From the NCBI GenBank assembly GCA_903842675.1, contig CAIMMQ010000027.1:1-52595 (forward strand): a stretch of DNA of 52,595 nt. Reading direction: 5' to 3'. A program made the position numbers and the translations under genes. The notes beneath the pieces are model-generated. The model saw only the letters and a list, made by a program, of their open reading frames with translations, was not told the DNA's origin and did no database searches. Shown piece after piece: positions 10,120 to 20,326 of the stretch; positions within the stretch are counted from its first letter, which is position 1; each line of letters opens with the position of its first letter. This DNA is from an uncultured Actinomycetes bacterium. Lineage in GTDB: Bacteria; Actinomycetota; Actinomycetes; Nanopelagicales; Nanopelagicaceae.

Positions 10120-11079
10120 GTGGCAGCAAGTGGGAACAATCGTTCCAGGCTTCTACTTGTTATCTTATTGGTTACGGCACTTTTCTTAATCACTCTTGAT
10201 CTACGCGGTATCAACATCGCAAAGAATTCAAGATCTGCAACTCAAACTTTCCTCGCCCCAGTCCAACGAGGCTTCTCTGACTTCTTCTCGCCAGTAGGTA
10301 ATTTCTTCAGCGATGTAAAGAATTTTGGACGGGCGAAGGCCCAGATTACAGATCTGGAAAAAGAGAACGCCAAACTTAAAAATCAATTAGTGGTTAACGC
10401 TGATGTCAAAGGGCAACTGACAAAACTTAAAGGCGTACTGAATTTAGCGGGGAGAGGTGGCTATAAAGTCGTATCTGCTCGCGTGATTGGGCAAGGTAGC
10501 GCTTCCACCTTTAGTCAAACAATAACAATTGATGCCGGGTCAATTGATGGTGTCCAAAAAGATATGACAGTTATAAATGAGTCAGGAATTGTTGGTGTTG
10601 TTAAATCTGTAACTGGGTCATCCGCAATCGTTATTTTGATGAGTGATCCAACATTTAGAATTGGTGTTCGTATCGCCGGAACCCAAACCGTTGGTATTTT
10701 GCTCGGTCAAGGATCCAACCGTTACACCCTTCAATTATTAGATCCGGCTGGAACAATTAAATTTGGTGATGCCCTGCTCTCTTTGGGAAGTGATAACAAC
10801 CATCCGTTTGTTCCAGGTCTTCCAGTTGGATCAGTTTCCTTTGTTGATCATTCAAATTCCGCACTAACTCAAACCGCGAGTGTTACTGGCTATGCCAACT
10901 TAAACAGCCTGGGCGTTGTTTCAGTAATAACAACGGCAGCCAAGCAAGATCCGAAAGATTCCCTTGTCCCAGTGCCAGATCCAATTAAAACTATTTACGT
11001 AACTGCGACGCCATCGCCGTCTAGTTCTGGCGCGCCTTCGAATCCTTCGCCATCTCCAACCAGCAAGGGTAAGAAGTGA
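10120..11079 (+). CDS. mreC: Rod shape-determining protein MreC
   Basis: N-terminal TM, coiled coil, beta domain, Pro/Ser-rich C-terminus; between mreB and mreD. Confidence 0.92.
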   Translation: MAASGNNRSRLLLVILLVTALFLITLDLRGINIAKNSRSATQTFLAPVQRGFSDFFSPVGNFFSDVKNFGRAKAQITDLEKENAKLKNQLVVNADVKGQLTKLKGVLNLAGRGGYKVVSARVIGQGSASTFSQTITIDAGSIDGVQKDMTVINESGIVGVVKSVTGSSAIVILMSDPTFRIGVRIAGTQTVGILLGQGSNRYTLQLLDPAGTIKFGDALLSLGSDNNHPFVPGLPVGSVSFVDHSNSALTQTASVTGYANLNSLGVVSVITTAAKQDPKDSLVPVPDPIKTIYVTATPSPSSSGAPSNPSPSPTSKGKK

Positions 11080-11597
11080 GTTGGACCAGAGCCGGACTTT
11101 TTGCCGCATTCCTGTTCGTAGTATTTATTCTCCAAGAAGCTGCAATCTCTAAGATCAACTTTCCCATTTCCGGGTTTTCACTTTATTTAGCGGTATTACT
11201 TGGCTTAATGTCACTGGAAGATAAATTCGGGGCCATTGTTCTCGGCTTTATAGGTGGTTTAATTTTAGATTTCTCACCTTCTTCAGATTCACCATTCGGC
11301 AAGTGGGCTTTAATTCTCACCCTTGTTGGTTATGTTTTCGCAACTAACAGGGAAAGCATTGGTGACTTCACCGAACGACCTGGTTCATTTGTAATCTTCA
11401 TTTCAATCGGATCGGCGCTGACTCTGCTAGTTTTCCTATGTTTTGGCGTGCTACTTGGCGAGAATAACGGGGCCTTTGGCACAAATATGTTGACCATATT
11501 TGGCAACAGCCTTTGGACTTTATTATTCGCACCGATTTTGCTGCCCGGCTTAGTTAAATGGCGATCAATCACAGTGAATGCCCGAGAGCGCGCATGA
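11076..11597 (+). CDS. mreD: Rod shape-determining protein MreD
   Basis: 173 aa polytopic membrane protein; overlaps mreC stop; synteny. Confidence 0.88.
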   Translation: MSWTRAGLFAAFLFVVFILQEAAISKINFPISGFSLYLAVLLGLMSLEDKFGAIVLGFIGGLILDFSPSSDSPFGKWALILTLVGYVFATNRESIGDFTERPGSFVIFISIGSALTLLVFLCFGVLLGENNGAFGTNMLTIFGNSLWTLLFAPILLPGLVKWRSITVNARERA

Positions 11598-13678
11598 GTC
11601 AACGTTCCAGATTAAGTATAATTATTGTGCAAGCCCTAATTTTATCTTTGACTGTTGCACTAGGTGGTCGACTTTTTTACCTTCAAGTAGCCGCAGGGCT
11701 TAAATATCAAAACGCAGCGCTAAGCATTCAAAGTCGTGATGTTATGACGCCTCAGGTGCGCGGTGCGATCACCGACAGTTCTGGTATCCCACTTGCAATG
11801 GATCGCCCCGGAATGGTTATTTCAGTTGATCGAAGCACTATTGATAAGTTGCCAGATAAAGGCGCCGCAGTTCTTGCCAAAGTTGCAAAACTAATGGGAG
11901 TAAAGCCGAATGATCTTTTTATCGCAACCAGACTTTGTGGCGAGCTCCCGATTGGTGAGCGCACCGGTTGCTGGAAGGGAACTAGATTCCAACCGATTCC
12001 AGTAACTAGAAGTGCTACCCAAGCCCAAGCGCTTAAAGTTCTTGAGAACTCAGATTCATTTCCTGGCATAAATGCCCAACCGATTCCAGTCAGAAGTTAT
12101 CCATCGATGGCCGGTGAGAACGCATCACACGTGCTTGGGTATGTTGGATCAGTTACAGAATCAGATTTAGCAAATCCTGACGGCGGATATTTCCGGGATG
12201 AAGTGATTGGGAAATCTGGTCTCGAATATCAGTACAACCAATATCTTCGAGGAAAGCCAGGAATCAAGACCGTAACCGTTGATCGTAAAGAATCGATCAC
12301 TAGTCAAACTCAAAGTTCTAAGCCGATTGCTGGCGATAATTTAGTTACTAATTTAGATGCCAGACTTCAAGCAGCGACCGAAAAGGCGCTAAAGAGTTCT
12401 GTTCTCCGTTCTAAATCTATGGGTTACCACGCAGATGGTGGCGCGGCAGTTGTCCTTGATGTCCACACTGGAAAAGTTCTAGCACTAGCTTCATATCCAA
12501 CTTATGATCCAAATATTTGGCAGCAAGGTTTAACCCAAGCCCAAGCCAAAAGTTTATTTAGTGAAAGCTCTGGCGTGCCCGCATTGGATCGACCTTGGCA
12601 AGGCATGTATGCCCCAGCATCAACTTTTAAATCTATCTCTGTTGTAGCAGCAACTAAAGCTGGCTATGACATGAATGCGGCATACAACTGCCCAGCAACT
12701 GTTCAAGTTGGTAATCGCGAGTTCAAAAACTTTGAAACAAAAGCTCAAGGCCATCTAAATATGCAGACCGCCATTGCAGTTTCTTGTGACACGATCTGGT
12801 ATCAAATCGCATACGACGAATGGGTTCGAGATGGCGGACTTCGGCCAAAATCTGGTCTTCATGATTACTTTTTTAATGCGGCAAAATCTTTCGGAATCGG
12901 AAAATTAACTGGAATCGATCTTCCAGCAGAAGCGTCGGGCCGCTTGCCCAATAGAGATTGGAAAGAAAAGTATTACCAGGCCAACAAAAATTACTATTGT
13001 GATTATCAGAACCGAGCCCGAAAGAGTGATTTAACGCCATACTTAATTGCTATCGCTAAAGAGAATTGTACGGATGGATTTATTGTCCGAGCTGGTGATG
13101 CGGTGAACTTCGCTATTGGCCAGGGCGATACTTTGCTGACTCCAATTCAGATGGCACAAACTTATGCTGCGATTGCTAATGGTGGCACGATTTATAAGCC
13201 AGAAGTTGCCCGCGCGATTCTCAAGCCAGATGGAACAGTGGTTAAAGAATTCACGCCAGTTGTTACTGGAAAAGTTGACGCTTCACCTTCTACCTTTGAT
13301 TTTCTTCACAAGGCTCTTCGCGCCGTTGCAACAAGTGGAACCGCCGCTGGGGTTTTCGCTGGCTTCCCAATCCATGTTGCCGGCAAAACTGGAACTGGCC
13401 AAGACTTAGGTCGCAATGCAAATGGCAGCGCGAAAGATGACACCTCGTGGTTCGCTTCATTTGCACCAGTTGAAGCTCCGCAATATGCGGTAATCATGAT
13501 GGTTAGCCAAGGTGGCTTCGGTGCAGAAATAAGTGCGGTGGGCGTGCACGACATATACGCAGCGCTTTATGGTGTAACCGGATCAACTGTTGACCCCAAG
13601 AAAGCGATATTCCCAAATGGAATACCAACTTCAATCCCAAGAATTGATGCCAAGTCCGCTAAGTTGGTTAAGCCATGA
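11594..13678 (+). CDS. mrdA: Penicillin-binding protein 2 (class B transpeptidase); likely start ATG 11594 (ATGA overlap with mreD)
   Basis: SxxK motif PASTFKS, SCD triad element, KTGTGQ motif; single N-terminal TM. Confidence 0.94.
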   Translation: MSQRSRLSIIIVQALILSLTVALGGRLFYLQVAAGLKYQNAALSIQSRDVMTPQVRGAITDSSGIPLAMDRPGMVISVDRSTIDKLPDKGAAVLAKVAKLMGVKPNDLFIATRLCGELPIGERTGCWKGTRFQPIPVTRSATQAQALKVLENSDSFPGINAQPIPVRSYPSMAGENASHVLGYVGSVTESDLANPDGGYFRDEVIGKSGLEYQYNQYLRGKPGIKTVTVDRKESITSQTQSSKPIAGDNLVTNLDARLQAATEKALKSSVLRSKSMGYHADGGAAVVLDVHTGKVLALASYPTYDPNIWQQGLTQAQAKSLFSESSGVPALDRPWQGMYAPASTFKSISVVAATKAGYDMNAAYNCPATVQVGNREFKNFETKAQGHLNMQTAIAVSCDTIWYQIAYDEWVRDGGLRPKSGLHDYFFNAAKSFGIGKLTGIDLPAEASGRLPNRDWKEKYYQANKNYYCDYQNRARKSDLTPYLIAIAKENCTDGFIVRAGDAVNFAIGQGDTLLTPIQMAQTYAAIANGGTIYKPEVARAILKPDGTVVKEFTPVVTGKVDASPSTFDFLHKALRAVATSGTAAGVFAGFPIHVAGKTGTGQDLGRNANGSAKDDTSWFASFAPVEAPQYAVIMMVSQGGFGAEISAVGVHDIYAALYGVTGSTVDPKKAIFPNGIPTSIPRIDAKSAKLVKP

Positions 13679-14826
13679 CAATTTTTCGCACTCGGAGCCG
13701 AAGTTCAAGAATTCGGGAGAACTTCAATAATTTCGATCGAGTCCTTACCTTCTCTGTTGCCGCATTGTTATTGATTGGAACGCTACTTGTTTGGGCCGCA
13801 ACAAAGAGTTGGTTTGCTTCGCAGAATTTAGATCCCCAATATTATTTAAAGCGCCATATCGTAAATATTCTTATTGGTGGGCTGCTTGCTTATTTAACAA
13901 CGTTGATCGATTACCGATTGCTCCGTGCTTACACACCGATCGTTTGGGGGCTTGCGGTACTCGGCTTAGTAGCAGTAATAATTCCGGGTATTGGTACGAC
14001 CGTTAACGGAGCTCGTGCTTGGATCTCATTTCCTGGCGGATTTCAGATTCAGCCAGCAGAGTTAGCAAAAATCGGAATCATTGTAGGTATCTCAATGATT
14101 CTTGCTGAAAAACGAGATAGCGATAAGAACCCGACGGATCTTGATGTGCTCAAAGCCCTTGGGATAGCAGCGCTACCGATCATTCTAATTTTGCTGCAGC
14201 CGGACTTAGGCACAGTGGTAATCATCAGCGCAGCCATTGTTGCAATCATTGGGACATCTGGTGCGCCAACTAGATGGGTAGTTGGGCTATTACTGGTGGC
14301 ACTGGTTGGCGGCTTCGTGGCGGTCAAAGCTGGCGTTGTAAGTGAATATCAAGTTAAGCGCCTGCAATCCTTTGTTGACCCAACTGCAGATCCGCAGATG
14401 AGTGGCTATCAATTACGTCAATCTAGAATCACGATTGGATCTGGTGGAGTACTTGGCAAAGGTTTATTCAACGGACCGCAAACTAATGGTCGATTTGTAC
14501 CAGAGCAACAGACTGACTTTATTTTTACAGTTGCCGGCGAGGAACTTGGCTTCTTAGGATCTGGGTTTATTCTCTTATGTTTTGGATTATTCTTTTATCG
14601 ATCTTTTAGGATTGCCAAGCGAACAAATGATTTATTTGGGCGACTGGTAGTCGTGGGCGTGATTGCCTGGTTTGCTTTTCAAACCTTTGAAAATATCGGG
14701 ATGACAATGGGAATGGTGCCGATGACCGGCGTTCCACTTCCATTTATGTCCTACGGCGGCTCGAGTATGTTCGCCAATTTGATCGGGCTGGGACTGATTC
14801 AGAACGTTCATTTACGCACTCGTTAA
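13675..14826 (+). CDS. rodA: RodA, SEDS-family peptidoglycan glycosyltransferase
   Basis: Polytopic; GVPLPFMSYGGSSMFANLIGLGL SEDS signature; 4-bp overlap with mrdA. Confidence 0.94.
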   Translation: MTIFRTRSRSSRIRENFNNFDRVLTFSVAALLLIGTLLVWAATKSWFASQNLDPQYYLKRHIVNILIGGLLAYLTTLIDYRLLRAYTPIVWGLAVLGLVAVIIPGIGTTVNGARAWISFPGGFQIQPAELAKIGIIVGISMILAEKRDSDKNPTDLDVLKALGIAALPIILILLQPDLGTVVIISAAIVAIIGTSGAPTRWVVGLLLVALVGGFVAVKAGVVSEYQVKRLQSFVDPTADPQMSGYQLRQSRITIGSGGVLGKGLFNGPQTNGRFVPEQQTDFIFTVAGEELGFLGSGFILLCFGLFFYRSFRIAKRTNDLFGRLVVVGVIAWFAFQTFENIGMTMGMVPMTGVPLPFMSYGGSSMFANLIGLGLIQNVHLRTR

Positions 14827-15115
14827 GGACCCGCTAAGGGCGAGCTAGCTTCCTCCATATGGAAATTTCGAAAGATTCCCCGCGTAAGTTGCTAAATGGT
14901 TGGTCTTTAGGCCAAAAGTGCGTCATACTTTAGCCAGCGTTCAGCGCACGCCGAGTGGTCCATTGGACCTTAATACCTCGCCGTCGGTCGCAGATGCAGA
15001 GCTTTCAAACGGAAGTTTTACCAAGATTGCTCCAAACGGAGCCAAGAGAAGTGCCGAAAGTCGAATTCTGTAAAAAGTTTTCGTTTAGTAAGTACCCAGA
15101 TGAGGATTTGATGTT

Positions 15116-17290
15116 ATGGCTATAGTGCCAAAAGGTGCGCGTAAGCGCGCATCAAAAAAGTCTGCGAAAGCAGCAAAAGCAGAGACAACCACCGAGGTAG
15201 AAACAACTACTGAAGAAGTCGTTGTTAAAGCCACCAAGAAGAGTGCTTCGATTCCGGTACCAATGTTTCAGGCCGCGCCAGAAGATGTTGCGCCCAAGAA
15301 AACTAAGGCCGCTCCGGCAAAGAGCGAGACTGCTAATAGTTCTAGTACCTCTGATGTTGAAAACGAGAGCGATGAAGCGAGCGCAGAGCGCCGCCGTCGC
15401 CGTCGTGGGGGAAGAGGCCGCCGACGTGGCCGGGACACCGGGAACGAGACAACTGATTCAGCAGACTCATCCGAAGAACTCGATGCTGGTGCGATAAGTG
15501 ATGATGAAAGTGAATCCAGTACAACTTCTTCACCTCGCCGCCGCCGTCGCAGACGCGCAACTGGCGATGGTGTAACTCCAGGTGAAACTATTGAAGAAGA
15601 CGGCGTAATAACCGTTGTAAAAGTCCGCGAACCTAGAGCCCCTGGAAGTTCAACGCGTCCAGAGCGTTCTAGCCGTAGCGACGGCCGCCGAGGCGATCGA
15701 CGTGATCGTGGCGATCGCGGAAACCGTCGCAATGATCGTGAGCCACGTGACTTTGTTCGCCGCCGCGGCACCATTATTACTGAATCAGAATTCCTAGCAC
15801 GTCGCGAAAATGTGAATCGCGAGATGTTGGTTCGCCAGACAGGTGACCGAACTCAGATTGCCGTTCTTGAAGACAACATCATGGTTGAGCACTATGTAAA
15901 CCGAAATAGCAATATTTCATATGTTGGTAACGTTTATTTGGGAAAGGTCCAAAACGTTCTGCCTTCTATGGAAGCAGCATTCGTTGATATTGGTAAGGGC
16001 CGTAACGCAGTTCTTTATGCCGGTGAAGTTAACTGGGATACCGCAGGACTTGCAGATGGCGCACCACGCAAAATTGAACATGTATTAAAGACTGGGCAAT
16101 CAGTACTAGTACAAGTTACAAAAGATCCAATTGGCCAGAAAGGCGCTCGCCTGACAAGTCAGATTTCACTTCCAGGTCGTTATTTGGTTTATGTACCAAG
16201 TGGTGAAATGAGCGGAATTAGTCGCAGACTTCCAGAGCAAGAACGTTCTCGTCTAAAGACAATTCTTAAAGGTTTGATTCCGGAGGATGCTGGCGTAATT
16301 GTTCGTACCGCATCTGAAGGTGCATCATCAGAAGAGCTTGAGCGCGATGTAATTCGCCTCAAAGCACAATGGGAAGATATTGAAACCAAGGCAAATGCTT
16401 CGGGAACAAATGCCCCAGCCCTTCTCTATTCGGAGCCTGATCTGACTGTTCGCGTTATTCGTGATATTTTCAATGAAGATTTCAACAAGATGATCGTTTC
16501 AGGCGATGTCGCTTGGGATGATATAAATAATTATCTTGGCCATATTGCGCCAGAACTAACTGCAAAAATTGAAAAGTGGACCGGCTCACGCGAGTTGTTC
16601 TCAGAGCACCGCATTGAAGAGCAGTTATCCAAAGCATTTGACCGAAAGGTTTATCTGCCTTCAGGTGGTTCGCTGGTTATTGACCGCACTGAAGCGATGA
16701 TTGTTATCGATGTGAACACCGGTAAATTCATTGGTAAGGGTGGAAACCTTGAAGAGACAGTTACCAAGAACAACTTGGAAGCTGCTGAAGAAATTGCCCG
16801 CCAACTTCGCCTGCGCGATATGGGTGGAATTATCGTTATTGACTTCATTGATATGACGCTCGAATCAAACCGTGACCAGGTGTTACGTCGTTTGGTTGAA
16901 TGTCTTGGCCGCGATCGCACAAAGCATCAGGTCGCTGAAGTAACTTCACTTGGACTTGTTCAGATGACGCGCAAGCGCGTTGGCCAAGGACTTATTGAAG
17001 CCTTCTCAACAACTTGTGAAAGTTGTGGCGGACGTGGAATTCATATTCACAGCGAACCCGTAAACAAGGTAGCGCTCGATAAAGATATGGATAAGAGCTA
17101 CTCCGCTCGTTCAGATCATTCAGATCATTCAGATCATTCCGAAAAATCAGAGCCAGTTGAAGATTTTGAGCCAACTGATGAAATATCGGCTCCCGATGAA
17201 AGCGCATCCTCCAAGGATGAGCCAGTAAAGAAAGAGCCTGGTAAGCGCCGCCGCCGTGCGGTAAGTACAGGTGTAATAACCCCAGTTTGA
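15116..17290 (+). CDS. rne: Ribonuclease E/G family protein with Arg/acidic low-complexity N-terminus
   Basis: S1 domain (GNVYLGKVQNVLPSMEAAFVDIG), DVNTGKFIGKG catalytic motif, CESCGGRG zinc link; upstream of rplU-rpmA. Confidence 0.93.
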   Translation: MAIVPKGARKRASKKSAKAAKAETTTEVETTTEEVVVKATKKSASIPVPMFQAAPEDVAPKKTKAAPAKSETANSSSTSDVENESDEASAERRRRRRGGRGRRRGRDTGNETTDSADSSEELDAGAISDDESESSTTSSPRRRRRRRATGDGVTPGETIEEDGVITVVKVREPRAPGSSTRPERSSRSDGRRGDRRDRGDRGNRRNDREPRDFVRRRGTIITESEFLARRENVNREMLVRQTGDRTQIAVLEDNIMVEHYVNRNSNISYVGNVYLGKVQNVLPSMEAAFVDIGKGRNAVLYAGEVNWDTAGLADGAPRKIEHVLKTGQSVLVQVTKDPIGQKGARLTSQISLPGRYLVYVPSGEMSGISRRLPEQERSRLKTILKGLIPEDAGVIVRTASEGASSEELERDVIRLKAQWEDIETKANASGTNAPALLYSEPDLTVRVIRDIFNEDFNKMIVSGDVAWDDINNYLGHIAPELTAKIEKWTGSRELFSEHRIEEQLSKAFDRKVYLPSGGSLVIDRTEAMIVIDVNTGKFIGKGGNLEETVTKNNLEAAEEIARQLRLRDMGGIIVIDFIDMTLESNRDQVLRRLVECLGRDRTKHQVAEVTSLGLVQMTRKRVGQGLIEAFSTTCESCGGRGIHIHSEPVNKVALDKDMDKSYSARSDHSDHSDHSEKSEPVEDFEPTDEISAPDESASSKDEPVKKEPGKRRRRAVSTGVITPV
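17110..17136. repeat. 3 x 9-nt tandem repeat in rne (SDH)3
   Basis: TTCAGATCA repeated three times exactly. Confidence 0.95.
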
Positions 17291-17360
17291 CCCCGAGGGT
17301 GGGTAATCCGTACCCTTAGGCCCTGTTCAACTAATGTTTTTCATTTAAAGAGGAGTTACC

Positions 17361-17669
17361 GTGTACGCGATTGTTAAAGCAGGCGGCCGTCAAGAGAAGG
17401 TTGCCGTTGGCGACACTGTTTTCGTTGATCGTATTGATGCCAAGGTTGGCGCATCGGTTAACTTTCCTGCAGTTCTAATCGTTGAAGGTGCAAGCATCAC
17501 AACTGATGCCAAGGCACTTGCTGGCGTAAAAGTAACTGGTGAAATTATTGAAGAAGTGAAGGGTCCAAAGATCGACATCCTTCGCTACAAGAACAAGACC
17601 GGCTATCGCCGTCGTCAAGGTTTCCGTTCCCAACTTACGCGCGTGAAGATCACCGCGATTACGAAATAA
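17361..17669 (+). CDS. rplU: 50S ribosomal protein L21
   Basis: MYAIVKAGGRQEKVAVGD; AGAGGAG SD. Confidence 0.97.
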   Translation: MYAIVKAGGRQEKVAVGDTVFVDRIDAKVGASVNFPAVLIVEGASITTDAKALAGVKVTGEIIEEVKGPKIDILRYKNKTGYRRRQGFRSQLTRVKITAITK

Positions 17670-17687
17670 ATAAGGCGGCGAATATAA

Positions 17688-17948
17688 ATGGCAAGTAAAA
17701 AAGGTGTCTCCTCTACCCGTAACGGTCGCGATTCAAATGCTCAGTACCTCGGTATCAAGCGCTACGCAGGCCAGATCGTAAAGAGCGGGGAAATCTTGGT
17801 TCGCCAACGCGGAACAGTTTTCCACCCAGGCGCAAACGTTGGAATCGGCAAGGACGACACACTGTTCGCACTTTCTGCTGGCGAAGTTGCTTTCGGTCGC
17901 GCCCGCGGTCGTAAGGTTGTAAACATCGTTCCCGTACCAGTCGCTTAA
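17688..17948 (+). CDS. rpmA: 50S ribosomal protein L27
   Basis: [29 protein letters not shown]. Confidence 0.98.
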   Translation: MASKKGVSSTRNGRDSNAQYLGIKRYAGQIVKSGEILVRQRGTVFHPGANVGIGKDDTLFALSAGEVAFGRARGRKVVNIVPVPVA

Positions 17949-17964
17949 ACGCGGATTATTCTTT

Positions 17965-17998
17965 GCGGGTCCGCGTATTGCGGGCCCGCATTTTTATT
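17965..17998 (+). terminator. Intrinsic terminator downstream of rpmA
   Basis: 10-bp stem GCGGGTCCGC (17965-17974) / GCGGGCCCGC (17980-17989), loop GTATT, one G.U pair, followed by ATTTTTATTT. Confidence 0.9.
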
Positions 17999-18057
17999 TC
18001 ACCAGTAATTCAAAGTAATTCTGAAAGTATTAAGAAACCGAGAGGGAGGGAAAGTAA

Positions 18058-19533
18058 ATGGCAACATTCGTTGATCGCGTAACTCTCCTTGCCTTTGCGG
18101 GAAGTGGTGGCGATGGCTGCGTATCCGTTCACCGTGAAAAATTTAAGCCACTGGGTGGTCCAGATGGCGGTAATGGCGGTCGCGGTGGCGATGTCATTCT
18201 CTTCGTAGATCCAGGTACGACAACCCTTTTAGATTTTCACCATTCACCACATCGTCGCGCTACAAACGGCTCACTTGGTTATGGCGATTACTGCAACGGC
18301 AAAGAAGGTAAAGACTTAATTTTGCCAGTTCCAAATGGAACCGTAATTAAAGATCGCGATGGAAATATTCTCGCTGACCTCGTAGGTAACGGAACTCGTT
18401 TTATTGCCGCCCAAGGTGGCAAAGGTGGACTCGGTAACGCGGGCCTTGCATCATCAAAGCGCAGAGCTCCTGGCTTTGCACTTAAAGGTGAGCCAGGTGA
18501 AGAGCGTTCCCTAACTCTTGAATTAAAGAGCGTGGCAGATATTGGCCTAATTGGTTTTCCTTCTGCCGGTAAATCTTCACTCATTGCGGCAATTTCTTCG
18601 GCAAAACCAAAGATTGCAGATTATCCATTCACAACTCTTGCACCGAACCTTGGCGTGGTTCAAGCCGGCGATACTCGCTTCACAGTTGCAGATGTTCCAG
18701 GTTTAATTCCGGGCGCATCTGAAGGTAAAGGTTTAGGACTTGAATTCTTGCGCCACGTTGAACGATGTGCTGCTCTCGTTCACGTGTTGGATTGTGGAAC
18801 ACTCGAAACAGATCGCGATCCGGTAAAAGACTTCGACATTATTGAAGAAGAACTTTCTTTTTATGGCGGGCTCTCCGAGCGACCAAGAATTATTGCGCTA
18901 AATAAAGTCGATCTTCCAGATGGAAAAGCGATGGCAGATATGGTGCAACCAATCCTGGAAGCTCGTGGCTATCCCGTATTTCAAATTTCAGCAGCATCCC
19001 ATATTGGTTTAACTGAACTTAATTATGCAATGGCCAGAATTATTCAAGCCGCACGTAAAGCCGAAGCCGCACAAGAAAAGGCACGCATTGTTCTGCGACC
19101 AGCACCAGTTGGCGATTCTGGATTCTCTGTTACAGCAAATGAAGATGGTTCATTCACCGTTCTTGGTGAGAAGCCAGTTCGTTGGGTGAAGCAGACTGAC
19201 TTCGGCAATACCGAAGCGATTGGTTATCTTGCGGATCGTCTGGCAACACTTGGTGTTGAGCGCGAACTGTTTAAGAAGGGCGCTAAGGCTAAAGATGAGG
19301 TTCGAATTGGCGCGGGCGATGCCGCAGTAATTTTTGATTGGGAACCAACGATTGAGGCTGGCGCCGAACTTCTTGCCGGACCTCGTGGTGGCGATTTACG
19401 TATTGAATCTCCTTGGGCTGGCCGTTACATCGAAGATGATGATCAACTAAGTGATGATGAAATTGCAATGCAATGGGAGAACAACGTCACAAACCCAAGA
19501 GATCCACGGGTGCAAGAAGAGGTTGAAAAATAA
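18058..19533 (+). CDS. obg: GTPase Obg/CgtA with C-terminal OCT domain
   Basis: Gly-rich Obg fold ([14 protein letters not shown]), G1 [20 protein letters not shown]-terminal OCT region. Confidence 0.96.
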   Translation: MATFVDRVTLLAFAGSGGDGCVSVHREKFKPLGGPDGGNGGRGGDVILFVDPGTTTLLDFHHSPHRRATNGSLGYGDYCNGKEGKDLILPVPNGTVIKDRDGNILADLVGNGTRFIAAQGGKGGLGNAGLASSKRRAPGFALKGEPGEERSLTLELKSVADIGLIGFPSAGKSSLIAAISSAKPKIADYPFTTLAPNLGVVQAGDTRFTVADVPGLIPGASEGKGLGLEFLRHVERCAALVHVLDCGTLETDRDPVKDFDIIEEELSFYGGLSERPRIIALNKVDLPDGKAMADMVQPILEARGYPVFQISAASHIGLTELNYAMARIIQAARKAEAAQEKARIVLRPAPVGDSGFSVTANEDGSFTVLGEKPVRWVKQTDFGNTEAIGYLADRLATLGVERELFKKGAKAKDEVRIGAGDAAVIFDWEPTIEAGAELLAGPRGGDLRIESPWAGRYIEDDDQLSDDEIAMQWENNVTNPRDPRVQEEVEK

Positions 19534-20318
19534 TGGCTAACAAATACTTGACGGACGCTAAGCGCGTAGTTGTAAAGGTTGGCTCTTCAACGCTTACCGG
19601 AAGTGCTGGTACGGCTCTTGATAACAGCGCAGTCGCAAAATTAGTTGATGTCGTGGCTGGCTTAGCCAAATCTGGCAAAGAAGTTGTCATTGTTACATCA
19701 GCAGCAATCGCCGCTGGCCTGGCACCGTTGAAAATGACTTCGCGTCCAACGGATCTGGCAACTCAACAAGCCGCCGCATCGGTTGGGCAAGGACTTTTAA
19801 TAGCTCGATATACCGAAGAATTTGGCAAGCACAATATTGTTGCATCTCAGGTACTACTAACAGGCGATGATGTTGCACTTGCTACGCAATCGGAAAATGC
19901 TCAGCGCACGCTATTTCGCCTACTTGAACTTGGTGTAGTCCCAGTGATTAATGAGAATGACTCAGTTGGAACCGAAGAGATTCGCCTTGGTGATAATGAT
20001 CGCCTGGCAGCAATGGTTGCAAAGTTAATCTCCGCAGATTTGTTGGTATTGGTCTCTGATGTTGATGCACTCTACGATTCACCGCCAGCAACACCTGGTG
20101 CCAAACGAGTAGCAAAGGTCGATGCAGTCAGTGACCTTGGTGAAATTAAAGTTGGCGGAGTCGGAACTTCGGGCGTCGGCAGCGGGGGAATGGTCACAAA
20201 GATTCAAGCCGCCGAGATTGCAACAACAAGTGGAATCTCAATGCTGTTAACAAACCTTGCAAATCTCGAAGCAGCGCTAAATGGCGCAGACTTCGGTACC
20301 TTCTTCTCTGCTAATTAA
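19533..20318 (+). CDS. proB: Glutamate 5-kinase, short form lacking a PUA domain
   Basis: VVKVGSSTLTG; INENDSVGTEEIRLGDNDRLAAMVA; ends near GADFGTFF at 261 aa. Confidence 0.93.
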   Translation: MANKYLTDAKRVVVKVGSSTLTGSAGTALDNSAVAKLVDVVAGLAKSGKEVVIVTSAAIAAGLAPLKMTSRPTDLATQQAAASVGQGLLIARYTEEFGKHNIVASQVLLTGDDVALATQSENAQRTLFRLLELGVVPVINENDSVGTEEIRLGDNDRLAAMVAKLISADLLVLVSDVDALYDSPPATPGAKRVAKVDAVSDLGEIKVGGVGTSGVGSGGMVTKIQAAEIATTSGISMLLTNLANLEAALNGADFGTFFSAN

Positions 20319-20326
20319 TACTTCTA

